From: Sebaldella sp.
GTDB taxonomy: Bacteria > Fusobacteriota > Fusobacteriia > Fusobacteriales > Leptotrichiaceae
Direction of reading: 5' to 3'
DNA: 43,758 nucleotides
Assembly (NCBI GenBank): GCA_018058425.1
Contig: JAGOZX010000017.1
Coordinates: 1 to 43,758 of the forward strand
The position numbers and the translations under genes are program-made. A model generated the notes under the pieces. That model did not search any database. It was not told the origin of the DNA and saw only the letters and a program-made list of their open reading frames with translations. This document shows positions 25,718-34,205 of this stretch, piece after piece. Within the stretch, counting starts at the first letter, position 1. Each line of letters starts with the position of its first letter.

Positions 25718-26595
25718 TAATCATTACCTCCATCTTCATAATACACCCAGTATTTTTGTGTTTTAAATACTATTGCTGTACATAACATTATTATTATAAA
25801 GAAGAACCACGCCAATGCACTTGCATATCCCATATTAAAGTACTTAAACGAATTATCATATATAAGTAATGAATATAAATATGTAGAATTTAAAGGCCCA
25901 CCCTTTGTTACAATATATGGTGCATTAAACTCTTGAAAAGCGTTTAACATTTGCATTATAAAATTAAAAAATATTACTGGAGTTAATAAAGGAAATGTTA
26001 TACTAAAAAACATTCTTACTTTTGAAGCTCCATCTATTCTTGCTGCCTCATAAAGTGTATTTGGTATATTTTTCAAAGCTGCTAAAAAAATTACCATTGA
26101 TGAACCAAATTGCCACACACTTAACAAACCTATTGTCAATAATGCATATTTTTGATCTCCCATCCAGCTTATTGTAGGAATATGTAATATTTTCAATAAC
26201 ATATTTACCAAACCATTATCAGCAAATAAAAATCTCCATAATACCGATATTGCCACACTTCCACCTAATATAGATGGAAGATAGTAAGCTGTTCTAAAAA
26301 AACCTACTCCTTTTATTTTAAAGTTTAATAATGAAGCTACAAATAGTGCAAATGCTAATTTTAAAGGTACTGTTATTATCACATATTTTAATGTATTTAC
26401 TAATGCCTTTATAAATAACTCATCTTTAAACATCTCTACATAGTTACTTATTCCTATAAATTGCGGCGGTGACATTAAATCATAACTTGTAAAACTTAAA
26501 AATAATGATAAGCCAAATGGGAATAATTTTAATAATAAAATTCCTAATATCCATGGAAGTATGTATAATATTCCTACATTTATTTTCTTACTCAT
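25717..26595 (-). CDS. carbohydrate ABC transporter permease (CUT1, MalF/UgpA-like)
   Basis: A 292-residue membrane protein with six hydrophobic segments, the first at about 8-30. The EAA loop is YEAARIDGASKVRMFFSITFPLL. The N-terminal block ILPWILGILLLKLFPFGLSL and the PQFIGISNYVEMF loop are typical of UgpA-type permeases. It forms the membrane channel with the next gene. The ATG at 26595 is 24 bases after the binding-protein gene. The sequence gives no substrate directly. Confidence 0.9.
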   Translation of the reverse strand: MSKKINVGILYILPWILGILLLKLFPFGLSLFLSFTSYDLMSPPQFIGISNYVEMFKDELFIKALVNTLKYVIITVPLKLAFALFVASLLNFKIKGVGFFRTAYYLPSILGGSVAISVLWRFLFADNGLVNMLLKILHIPTISWMGDQKYALLTIGLLSVWQFGSSMVIFLAALKNIPNTLYEAARIDGASKVRMFFSITFPLLTPVIFFNFIMQMLNAFQEFNAPYIVTKGGPLNSTYLYSLLIYDNSFKYFNMGYASALAWFFFIIIMLCTAIVFKTQKYWVYYEDGGND

Positions 26596-26619
26596 CCCTG
26601 CCTCTTTTCTTATATAAAA

Positions 26620-27924
26620 TTATCTTGTCATTTGAACTAATGTTTTTTCTAACTCTGCATATAATTCATTTCCTGCTTGTTCTGGTGTAATTTCAGCATA
26701 ATCAATTTTTTGTGTAAATTTCAATACTAATTTTCTAACTCTCTCGTCTTCTGTAAATGGACTAGATTTAGGTCCTGCAAACTGCATTGCTTTTTCTAGA
26801 CCTTCTGCTGGGAGTCCTGTTATTAAACCTAATTTTTCTAATTCAGCATATGCGCTTTTGTTTAATGGTATTCCTCTTGTATTTCCCAAAATTTTTGATG
26901 CTTCAGGATCTGATAATAAGAAATTTAAAAACTTTGCTGCTTCTTTAGGATGCTTTGTATTTTTGCTTATAGCAAAAGTCATATTTACCTTTATAAATGC
27001 CGATTTATTATCTCCTATTCCTCTTAACTCTTCACCTGTTACTAATTCATTACCTTTACTTAGTGTATCTACCATCATTACTATTGCTGTACTCCATGAC
27101 TGTGTTCCACCCATTTTCCCATTTATCCAAAGTGGATCTTGCTCTGTTAGTGTATTTCCACCACCTGATATATCTTTGCTTGAATTAGTTACTCCTGCAT
27201 CTACTAAACTTTTACAAAATTTTAGACCATCTATTAATTCTTCCTTAGTTACACCTATTTTATTATCACTATTTATTAAAGATTTCCCATATTTTTGTTC
27301 CAAATAATATTTTAGTATAAATAAATATCCCGAATCAAAAGTCACAAGACTTATAGGATAAGTATCTTTTCCTATTTTTTCTTTCATTACTTTAGCAGCA
27401 TTGAATAAATCATCTACTGTTTCAGGTAATGGTAAACCGACTTTATCATAAAGTGTTTTATTATAGTAAAACGCTGTTCCATTCATACCTACTGGTATTG
27501 CAGTTACTTTTCCATTTATTGTTGTGTAACTTAAAGCTTGTTCATCATAATTTCCAAGATTAAAATCATCTTTTAACTTGTTAAAATCATAAAACCCATC
27601 ACCTGTTTTTGAAAAAATATAAAGCCAGTTCCAATCAATCTGCATTATATCTGGTGATGTATTTCCTGTTATTTGTGTAGATAATTTCTCAAAGTAACTA
27701 TCCCATCCTGAATACTCAGCCTTTATTTTTATTCCCGGATTTTTTTCTTCAAATAATCTTATAGCCTCTAGAGTAGCTTTATGTCTTGTATCTCCACCCC
27801 ACCATGAAAATCTTAGTACTATTTCTTTTCCATTATCTCCTCCATTAGCCGATTCATTCTTTTTTCCACAACTAACTATTAGTACTAATATCATCATCAT
27901 AAGATAAAAAATCTTTTTTTTCAT
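26620..27924 (-). CDS. extracellular sugar-binding lipoprotein (CUT1)
   Basis: A 434-residue binding protein, a normal size for family 1 extracellular solute-binding proteins. It has a lipoprotein signal with the lipobox LIVSC, giving Cys19. The mature start LRFSWWGGDTRHKATLEAIRLFEEKNPGIKI and the later IPVGMNGTAFYYNKTLYDKVGLPLPETVDDL are classic for oligosaccharide and glycoside binders. It delivers the substrate to the two permeases that follow. CUT1 systems generally take di- and oligosaccharides or glycosides rather than free hexuronic acids, so the import of a conjugated uronate is plausible. Confidence 0.9.
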   Translation of the reverse strand: MKKKIFYLMMMILVLIVSCGKKNESANGGDNGKEIVLRFSWWGGDTRHKATLEAIRLFEEKNPGIKIKAEYSGWDSYFEKLSTQITGNTSPDIMQIDWNWLYIFSKTGDGFYDFNKLKDDFNLGNYDEQALSYTTINGKVTAIPVGMNGTAFYYNKTLYDKVGLPLPETVDDLFNAAKVMKEKIGKDTYPISLVTFDSGYLFILKYYLEQKYGKSLINSDNKIGVTKEELIDGLKFCKSLVDAGVTNSSKDISGGGNTLTEQDPLWINGKMGGTQSWSTAIVMMVDTLSKGNELVTGEELRGIGDNKSAFIKVNMTFAISKNTKHPKEAAKFLNFLLSDPEASKILGNTRGIPLNKSAYAELEKLGLITGLPAEGLEKAMQFAGPKSSPFTEDERVRKLVLKFTQKIDYAEITPEQAGNELYAELEKTLVQMTR

Positions 27925-27983
27925 ATCTAACTCTCCTTTTAGAATTATTTATTTAATACAATATCTCAAGTAAGCATTATTTT

Positions 27984-29135
27984 TTATTCATATTTTCCAT
28001 TTACTTTAAATTTTGATTTTTCTACTCTTTCGTTTAACTTCTCTAAAAACAAATCTTCATCAATTGGGAATTCTACCCAGTCATCTATAAATGTAGAAAG
28101 ATAAACAGCATTAGAGATCATAAGTTCATTTATAGCATCAGTCCCCGGAGCTAAAAGTGGAGCTCCTGTTACTATACTGTCTACCCAATTTTTTATTACC
28201 AATACGTGCTGTGATTCATCAGATGTTTCTACTGGAATTTCACATTTCCAAAATTCAGGCACTGTAAAGTTTCCAGTTTTATCATATCCTTGAACTTTTA
28301 AATTCTTATTGTATTCTATTTCTGATTCTCTTAGTCTAAAAAATTCTATTTTTCCATTTTCAATTACTATCTTCCCCTTATCTCCTGATATTTCCAGCCT
28401 ATTAGTTCCTGGAACCTCAGATACAGAAGAGATAAAAACTCCTGTTGATCCATTTTCATATTCAAAGTATGCAGTAACCTCATCTTCTACTTCTATATCA
28501 CGATTTTTTCCAAAGTAAGCAAAACCTCTAACTCTTTTAGGCATCCCAAAAATCCACTGAAATAAATCTAATTGATGAGGACATTGATTTATAAGCACTC
28601 CGCCGCCTTCACCGCCCCAAGTGGCTCTCCAAGTACCTGAATCGTAGTAAGCCTGTGTTCTATACCAGTCTGTAATAATCCAGTTTATTCTTTTTAATAC
28701 TCCTAGTTCTCCAGTTTCTACCAGCTCTTTTACCTTTTGGTATAACGGATTTGTTCTTTGGTTAAACACCACTCCAAATATCTTATTTGATTTTTTAGCT
28801 GCTTCATATAATCTTTTTACTGCTTTTGTGTAAACTCCTATGGGCTTTTCTACTAAAACATGATAATCATTTTGTAGTGCCTCCATCCCTAATACTGGAT
28901 GTGCATAATGCGGTGTTGCCACAAGAACAGCATCAAATTCACGACTATTAAAAAAATCTTCTTTTTTTGTAAAATATTTTAATTTATCTCCATAAATCTC
29001 TTTTGCTATCTCAATTCTCTTAGGATCAATATCAAGTATTGCTGTAAGCTGTACATTTGAAAATACTCCGCTTTCAAAGTTTCTTACATGCATAGAACCA
29101 ATATTTCCATAACCAATTACGCCTATTTTTATCAA
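27984..29135 (-). CDS. Gfo/Idh/MocA-family oxidoreductase (NQxxH type), substrate unknown
   Basis: A 383-residue NAD(P)-dependent oxidoreductase. The Rossmann loop is GVIGYGNIGSMH (5-16), the catalytic lysine is in VEKPIG (96-98) and the active-site segment is GGGVLINQCPHQLDLFQW (177-194), with His187. NQxxH in place of the Dx3HD of inositol dehydrogenases is common in glycoside and UDP-sugar 3-dehydrogenases of this family. The start is TTG at 29135, placed well after GGAGG. It overlaps the upstream stop as TTGA, so the two dehydrogenases are translationally coupled. It probably oxidises a sugar or uronide hydroxyl imported by the CUT1 transporter. The exact reaction is unknown. Confidence 0.85.
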   Translation of the reverse strand: MIKIGVIGYGNIGSMHVRNFESGVFSNVQLTAILDIDPKRIEIAKEIYGDKLKYFTKKEDFFNSREFDAVLVATPHYAHPVLGMEALQNDYHVLVEKPIGVYTKAVKRLYEAAKKSNKIFGVVFNQRTNPLYQKVKELVETGELGVLKRINWIITDWYRTQAYYDSGTWRATWGGEGGGVLINQCPHQLDLFQWIFGMPKRVRGFAYFGKNRDIEVEDEVTAYFEYENGSTGVFISSVSEVPGTNRLEISGDKGKIVIENGKIEFFRLRESEIEYNKNLKVQGYDKTGNFTVPEFWKCEIPVETSDESQHVLVIKNWVDSIVTGAPLLAPGTDAINELMISNAVYLSTFIDDWVEFPIDEDLFLEKLNERVEKSKFKVNGKYE

Positions 29136-30133
29136 GTTACTGCCTCCTTGTTATAAATTTCCTCAATTATTTCTAAAGCTTTTATTCCTTCTTTTATATC
29201 TATATAATCCTTTGTTTTATTTAGAATCGATCTATAGAAATTATTTATCAAGGTTTCATGTGAATTACCATAACATTTTTTATTTACATCATTTCTTATA
29301 AACTCTTCCTCTTCCAAAATCTCTTCTTCTCCATCTAAGAAAAGTTTTAATTTATTATTTTTTATATTAAGGACTCCATTTTCACAATGCACTTCTAACT
29401 CCACACTTGAATCATATGAATAATTATTTGTGGCATAAAATACTCCTCTTGCACCATTTTCAAATATCATATACGCTTCTACTGTATCCTCTACTTCTAT
29501 TTCATTTGTTAATCTATGCTTATGTATACTTCCACTCAAAGAATTGATTTCTCCGCCAAACCAGAGCATTAAATCCAATGTATGAATAGCTTGATTAATA
29601 AGTACTCCGCCACCTTCTTTTTCTATCGTTCCCTTCCATTCACTCCCTGTATAATATTCACCTCTTCTATCCCACGCTAAAATCCCTTTTATTCCCAAAA
29701 TTTCACCATATTTTTTTTCTTCTAATAATTTTTTTAAATAAGAGCTTGTTTTATTCAGCCTATTCTGATAAACAATTGCTGAATGAACTCCATTGTTTTC
29801 AGTTTCCTCCACCAGTTTTTCGGCTTCTAACACACTTAAAGTCAAGGGCTTTTCTATTAATAAATTTTTTTTATGTTTTATAAATTCCAATGCTATTTCA
29901 TAATGATTATAATGCGGTGTTGTTATATGAACTATATCAATGTCTTCCCTATTAAGAATCTGTCTGTAATCTGATATAACTTCTAAATTATATTCTTTTA
30001 ATAGTTCTTTTACTTTCTCATTATCGTTTTCCACTAGACAGATTATTTCAGCAGATTCATTCTTCTTTATTATTTCCAAGTGTACTCTGCTTATAGCTCC
30101 GCACCCAACTAGAGCTATTCCTAGTTTTCGCAT
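29132..30133 (-). CDS. Gfo/Idh/MocA-family oxidoreductase, second of three, substrate unknown
   Basis: A 333-residue oxidoreductase with Rossmann loop LVGCGAISRVH (8-18), catalytic Lys95 in IEKPLT, and the active-site motif GGGVLINQAIHTLDL (174-188) with His184. The motif resembles UDP-N-acetylglucosaminuronate and glucoside 3-dehydrogenases. It shares the NQxxH type with the next gene, to which it is coupled by a 4-base overlap. The ATG at 30133 follows AAAGGAGTTAAT. It may act in series with, or form a hetero-oligomer with, its partner. The function is not established by sequence. Confidence 0.85.
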   Translation of the reverse strand: MRKLGIALVGCGAISRVHLEIIKKNESAEIICLVENDNEKVKELLKEYNLEVISDYRQILNREDIDIVHITTPHYNHYEIALEFIKHKKNLLIEKPLTLSVLEAEKLVEETENNGVHSAIVYQNRLNKTSSYLKKLLEEKKYGEILGIKGILAWDRRGEYYTGSEWKGTIEKEGGGVLINQAIHTLDLMLWFGGEINSLSGSIHKHRLTNEIEVEDTVEAYMIFENGARGVFYATNNYSYDSSVELEVHCENGVLNIKNNKLKLFLDGEEEILEEEEFIRNDVNKKCYGNSHETLINNFYRSILNKTKDYIDIKEGIKALEIIEEIYNKEAVT

Positions 30134-30161
30134 ATTAACTCCTTTAAATGGAAAAATTTAT

Positions 30162-31235
30162 TTATTTTATTTTCACTGCTTTTTCTTGAGCTATTAGGCA
30201 TAATTCAGCAGCCTTAAAAGCATGTTCCTGTGTCATAGAATTTTCTGTTCTATTTATACAATCTAATATAAATTCTCCAAAAAATGGAAACCCTACTTTT
30301 CCAGTAACAGAATAACGCTCTTCTACCTCTTTATTCACTAAATATACATTATCTCCCATTTTTTCTCTGGCTATATCAATATATTTTCTTATTTCTATAT
30401 ACCCTTCTGTTCCAAGAATAATAGTTCTTCCATCACCCCATGTTTTAAGTCCGTCAGGTGTAAACCAATCCACTCTAAAATAATTTGTTGTTCCATTGTC
30501 ACCTAAAAGATTTACATCTCCAAAATCCTCTAATTCAGGTGTATCTGGATTAGCATAATTTGCTACCTGACTAGATATAACCTTAGCATCTTTAGCTCCT
30601 GAATAGTACAGGTACTGCTCTATTTGATGACTTCCTATATCACATAAGATTCCACCATACTTATCTTTTTCAAAAAACCATTTTGGTCTGATTTCCTTAC
30701 TTAATCTATGCGGTCCTAATCCTATTACTTGTAAAACTTTTCCAATTGCACCCTGTTTTATCAACTCTCCAGCAAATACTGCACCCTCTACGTGTAATCT
30801 TTCGCTATAATAAACATAGTATTTTAACCCAGTTTCTTTTACCATTTTTTTTGCTGCTTCTAATTGTTCTAGTGTTGTAAATGGTGATTTATCAGTAAAG
30901 TAGTCTTTCCCATTTTTCATAGCTCTTAATCCTAGCGCACATCTTTCTGAAGGAACCGCTGCCCCTGCTATTAATTTAACTTCGGGGTCATTAAATATTT
31001 CTTCTTCTGAACTTGCTGCCATTACATTTGGATAGACTTCAAGAAATTTTTTCACTTTTTCCGGATCTGGATCATATACATACTTTAATGTTGCTCCCGC
31101 CTCTGTTAATCCATTACATATACCATATATGTGCCCATGATCCAATGCTATTGCTGCGAATACAAACTCTCCTTCTTTACAAACTGGTTTAGGTCTCCCT
31201 TTTGGTGCATAGTTCATTCCATCTGACTTTTGCAT
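30162..31235 (-). CDS. divergent Gfo/Idh/MocA-like protein with altered cofactor loop
   Basis: A 357-residue protein of the Gfo/Idh/MocA fold. It is the first gene of the operon (ATG at 31235 after AAAGGAGGAACT). Key motifs deviate: the usual GxGxxG loop is replaced by ALDHGHIYG (30-38), and the catalytic EKP is replaced by TDKSPF (114-119), which keeps a lysine (Lys116). A later GGILCDIGSHQIEQYLYYSG matches the C-terminal active-site segment. About 20 extra residues precede the fold. It probably still binds a dinucleotide, but it may be a specialised dehydrogenase or even a lyase/epimerase with tightly bound cofactor. Its function is unknown. Confidence 0.8.
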   Translation of the reverse strand: MQKSDGMNYAPKGRPKPVCKEGEFVFAAIALDHGHIYGICNGLTEAGATLKYVYDPDPEKVKKFLEVYPNVMAASSEEEIFNDPEVKLIAGAAVPSERCALGLRAMKNGKDYFTDKSPFTTLEQLEAAKKMVKETGLKYYVYYSERLHVEGAVFAGELIKQGAIGKVLQVIGLGPHRLSKEIRPKWFFEKDKYGGILCDIGSHQIEQYLYYSGAKDAKVISSQVANYANPDTPELEDFGDVNLLGDNGTTNYFRVDWFTPDGLKTWGDGRTIILGTEGYIEIRKYIDIAREKMGDNVYLVNKEVEERYSVTGKVGFPFFGEFILDCINRTENSMTQEHAFKAAELCLIAQEKAVKIK

Positions 31236-31386
31236 AGTTCCTCCTTTAGGTTTATAATTACATTTTCTAAATTTACATATTAAAGATACTTTTTCATTTA
31301 AATTATTAAAATATTATGTGTTTTACCCCTATACTATAAATTTTTTATCTATTTTTTTTCAATAAACAAATATTTAGTAACAAAAC

Positions 31387-31406
31387 TTATATACTAATAT
31401 ATAACA
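31387..31406. promoter_or_regulatory. GntR-type operator 1, overlapping the uronate-operon promoter
   Basis: TTATATACTAATATATAA (31387-31404) is a palindrome with one mismatched pair around the core TATACTAATATA (31390-31401). Exactly the same 20 bases recur at 31597-31616. Here it covers the -10 region of the operon promoter, a position for repression. Confidence 0.75.
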
Positions 31407-31425
31407 CATTTTTTTTAAAAGTCAA
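31396..31425 (-). promoter_or_regulatory. promoter of the uronate-type operon
   Basis: On the minus strand, TTGACT (31425-31420) is followed after 18 bases by TATATT (31401-31396), or after 16 bases by TATATA. The -10 lies inside operator 1. The leader to the first gene is about 155 bases and AT-rich without visible structure. Confidence 0.6.
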
Positions 31426-31537
31426 TACTTCCTTATATATTAATATTTATATTTTTCTTTATACTTTAATTTTATAATTGTTTTTTCATTTTATTACTGA
31501 TTTTTATAGCCTAAATAAAATTAATAATTTTATACTA

Positions 31538-31566
31538 TTGTTTTTTTTTAAAAACATGTATATAAT
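31538..31566 (+). promoter_or_regulatory. promoter of the divergent GntR regulator gene
   Basis: TTGTTT (31538-31543) and TATAAT (31561-31566) are separated by 17 bases. Operator 2 begins 31 bases downstream, in the leader of the regulator gene, which would allow autorepression. Confidence 0.6.
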
Positions 31567-31596
31567 TAAAGTAAGTTTTTATATATCAAAAAATCA

Positions 31597-31616
31597 TTAT
31601 ATACTAATATATAACA
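31597..31616. promoter_or_regulatory. GntR-type operator 2, in the regulator leader
   Basis: An exact 20-base repeat of operator 1 (TTATATACTAATATATAA plus CA), 210 bases away and 30 bases before the GntR start codon. Two identical operators on either side of the divergent region also suggest possible looping. Confidence 0.75.
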
Positions 31617-31646
31617 AAATTAACATACTTATTCTTAGGAGGCCCA

Positions 31647-32342
31647 ATGGAATTAAATATAAATAAATCAACAAAAAATTTAGTAGAAAATAACAGTCAG
31701 TATGCCTATAGGGTCTTAAAAGAAAATATTATGAACTTGACTCTTTCACCTGGACAAATTTTAAATGAAACTGAATTAGTGGATATTTTAGGTATTAGTC
31801 GAACTCCAATAAGAGAAGCTGTATTCAAGCTAAAGGATGAAGCCCTTATTAATGTCTATCCTCAAAAAGCTTCTATTGTATCACCTATAGATTTAAATAG
31901 AGTAGAAGAAGCATTTTTCTTACGAAAAATAGTTGAAATAGAGGTTCTTAAATTATGTTGTGAGTCTTATGAAGCTAAATTTTTAAAAGAACTTGAAAAA
32001 AATATTTACTTACAAGAAATTGTCATTAACTTCGAAGAGGATAAAACAGAGTTTTTTGCTCTAGATAACGAGTTTCACTCAGTTATTTATAATTCTGTGA
32101 ATAAATCTGGAGTCTGGAAAACTATCAAAACTTTCAGCAGCCATTATGATAGACTTCGATATCTCGACATTATTGAAAAAACTAATTTAGTTAACTTACT
32201 AAATCAGCATAAAGAAATAATAAATATCATAAAGACTAAGGATACAGATAAAGTAGAGCCTCTTTTAATGAAACATCTAACTAATTTTAGAGGCGAACTT
32301 CCAGTATTTATGGAAAAATATGGAGACTTTTTTGAAAAATAG
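31647..32342 (+). CDS. GntR/FadR-subfamily transcriptional regulator
   Basis: A 231-residue regulator. The N-terminal winged helix covers about residues 15-85, with the recognition block LVDILGISRTPIREAVFKLKDEALI typical of GntR proteins. The C-terminal all-helical FCD domain has the metal/ligand residues spread over DNEFHSVIYN, QHKEI and KHLTNF, as in the FadR group that includes UxuR, ExuR and LldR. It diverges from the uronate-type operon with two identical operators between them and probably represses it, with a uronate or pathway intermediate as inducer. The ATG at 31647 follows GGAGG. It is paralogous to the regulator at 32471-33157. Confidence 0.88.
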   Translation: MELNINKSTKNLVENNSQYAYRVLKENIMNLTLSPGQILNETELVDILGISRTPIREAVFKLKDEALINVYPQKASIVSPIDLNRVEEAFFLRKIVEIEVLKLCCESYEAKFLKELEKNIYLQEIVINFEEDKTEFFALDNEFHSVIYNSVNKSGVWKTIKTFSSHYDRLRYLDIIEKTNLVNLLNQHKEIINIIKTKDTDKVEPLLMKHLTNFRGELPVFMEKYGDFFEK

Positions 32343-32390
32343 AACTATGAAAAAAATTTCCAAATAACTGAATTTCATTTTTATAATTCA

Positions 32391-32437
32391 AAATAGGGTT
32401 ATCTTGATTTTTACTAAGATAACCCTATTTTTTTATT
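32391..32437. terminator. bidirectional terminator between the two convergent GntR genes
   Basis: A perfect 15-bp stem (32391-32405 with 32416-32430; core AATAGGGTTATCTT) and a 10-base loop. It is followed by TTTTTTT on the plus strand, with A-rich sequence on the other side giving a weaker U-tract on the minus strand. Confidence 0.88.
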
Positions 32438-32470
32438 TTGAAAAATATTTTTTGGATTTTACTATAACTT

Positions 32471-33157
32471 TTAAAAATATTCTTTATACTTTTCCATTAA
32501 ATTCTGAACATGGATTTTCCCTCTTTCTAAATGCCTAATAACCACATCTTGAACTTCATTTACCTTATGGTTTTTTATCATATTAAAGATTTCTAAATGC
32601 TCATTATATATCAAACTCCAAAGTTCATAAGAATTATCTGAAAGACTTAGCACCCTGACTCTATTTAACTGTCCGCTTATATTTTGAATACTCTTCCATA
32701 TTCTCATCTTATTTGTTCCTATATATATTAATTTATGAAACTCTTCATCATATTCAAAGAGCTTAGTATAATTTCTTTGTTCTAAGTATAACTTTTGAAA
32801 ACTCAAATTTTCTTCAAATGAAAAAAATAATGTTTCTGGAAATTCCCTTGCTGCCTCTTTGGTTATATCTACCTCTAGAATCTGTCTCATATATCTTGAC
32901 TCTTCCACAGCTTCTATATTAATTTTAGAAATATAAGTTCCTTTTTGAGGGATAATTTCCACTAGTTCTTCTTGAGCTAAATGAATCAAAGCCTCTCTCA
33001 CAGGAGTTCTGCTTACTTTCAGTTCATCTCCCAGCTCCTGCTCTGAAACTTGACTACCGGGCTCTAAACCTGCACTAATTATATTTTCCTTTAGTATGTT
33101 ATATACTTGGCTTCTTATAGTTTCTTTTATCCCTGTGTGTTTTATCTCTAAAAGCAT
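32471..33157 (-). CDS. second GntR/FadR-subfamily transcriptional regulator
   Basis: A 228-residue regulator from the ATG at 33157, which follows GTGAGGG. A GTG four codons upstream has no site of its own. The helix-turn-helix is LGDELKVSRTPVREALIHLAQEELV, and the FCD sensor domain has DEEFHKLIYIG, NEHLEIF and RHLERG, the usual metal-binding pattern. It is the third gene of the eda-kdgK operon, read just after kdgK. It resembles the regulator at 31647-32342 over the whole length, so the pair are paralogues. It probably regulates eda-kdgK through the operator in front of eda and may sense KDG or KDPG. The effector is inference. Confidence 0.87.
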   Translation of the reverse strand: MLLEIKHTGIKETIRSQVYNILKENIISAGLEPGSQVSEQELGDELKVSRTPVREALIHLAQEELVEIIPQKGTYISKINIEAVEESRYMRQILEVDITKEAAREFPETLFFSFEENLSFQKLYLEQRNYTKLFEYDEEFHKLIYIGTNKMRIWKSIQNISGQLNRVRVLSLSDNSYELWSLIYNEHLEIFNMIKNHKVNEVQDVVIRHLERGKIHVQNLMEKYKEYF

Positions 33158-33186
33158 TTTTTCCCTCACTATATAATTTAATTTTT

Positions 33187-34203
33187 TTATCTTTTTATAT
33201 CCATTCCCTCCTTAAGATATTTTTCCACATCTTGATGAGAAAATATTCCTGCATCCCCTCTTATTGCATGCTTTAAAACAGAACTAGCTAATGCAAATTC
33301 TATTATTTTTTCTGCTTCTTCAAATTTATCAAGGGCGTATATAAGACCAGCTGCAAAACTGTCTCCTCCACCCACTCTATCTAAAATATCAAATTCTTCC
33401 CAGTTAGTTTCGATAGTTTTTCCATCTTTATAAAGAAAGCCTTTTAGAGCATTTCTATTTGAAGATATACTTTTTCTAACTGTTCTTGCTATTATTTTAG
33501 GCCCATATACTCTTTCTATTTCTTTAAAAATACAGTGCATTTCATCAATGCTTGGATTATCTCGTGAAAGTCCTTCTTTTTTATCTTTTCCATTATCATC
33601 TAAAAGATTTAACGGCTCTATTCCAATACAAACATCTGCAAATTTAACTAATTCTGACAAAACATCTCTAGCTTCCTGAAACTCCCATAGTTTTTCTCTA
33701 TAATTCAAATCTAAACTTACTTTAAGTCCCAGCTTTTTCGCTGAAACCAATGCTTTCAAAGTTAAAGCTTTTGCCTTTTTAGAAATTGCTGGAGTTATCC
33801 CACTAATGTGAAACCAGTCATAATTTTTTAAAATCTCATCAAAATCAAAATCATCTGAGTTTGCCTCAGCTATCACAGAATTTTTTCTATCATAAATAAC
33901 AGAAGAGTTTCTTAATGAAAATCCAGTTTCTACAAAATAAAGCCCTAATCTTCCTTCATTCCTAATTATATGTTTTACTTCTACATTATTTGACCTCAAG
34001 TATTTTATAATAGAGTCTCCTAATGTATTTTCTGGAAGCGCACTTATAAATGAAGAAACTTCTACTCCTAAATTAGCTAATGTCACTGCTACATTTGCTT
34101 CTGCCCCTCCATAATTTATATCAAATTTTTTTGAGTTTACTATTTTTTCATAATCTATAGTTGACAAACGACCCATTATTTCTCCCAAAGAAACAAATCT
34201 CAA
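33187..34203 (-). CDS. kdgK: 2-keto-3-deoxygluconate kinase KdgK
   Basis: A 338-residue PfkB-family sugar kinase. The N-terminus FVSLGEIMGRLS and YGGAEANVAVTLANLGVEV (PfkB signature 1) are typical of KDG kinases. The C-terminal signature RVGGGDSFAAGLIYAL gives the catalytic Asp281. It phosphorylates KDG made by UxuA to KDPG, which Eda then cleaves. The start is a TTG at 34203, because the protein's conserved N-terminus begins there, two bases after the eda stop, and GGGGAG within the end of eda serves as the site. Translation is therefore probably coupled to eda. Confidence 0.92.
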   Translation of the reverse strand: MRFVSLGEIMGRLSTIDYEKIVNSKKFDINYGGAEANVAVTLANLGVEVSSFISALPENTLGDSIIKYLRSNNVEVKHIIRNEGRLGLYFVETGFSLRNSSVIYDRKNSVIAEANSDDFDFDEILKNYDWFHISGITPAISKKAKALTLKALVSAKKLGLKVSLDLNYREKLWEFQEARDVLSELVKFADVCIGIEPLNLLDDNGKDKKEGLSRDNPSIDEMHCIFKEIERVYGPKIIARTVRKSISSNRNALKGFLYKDGKTIETNWEEFDILDRVGGGDSFAAGLIYALDKFEEAEKIIEFALASSVLKHAIRGDAGIFSHQDVEKYLKEGMDIKR

Positions 34204-34205
34204 AT

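Noticed and set aside
31561..31616. Possible riboswitch or CRISPR-like repeat in the GntR leader
   Set aside because: The repeated element occurs only twice in this region, is palindromic and operator-sized, and shows no spacer structure or aptamer-like pairing.
31478..31666. Small plus-strand frame overlapping the GntR start
   Set aside because: It spans the promoter, operator 2 and the start of the regulator, has no ribosome binding site and a composition expected from AT-rich DNA.
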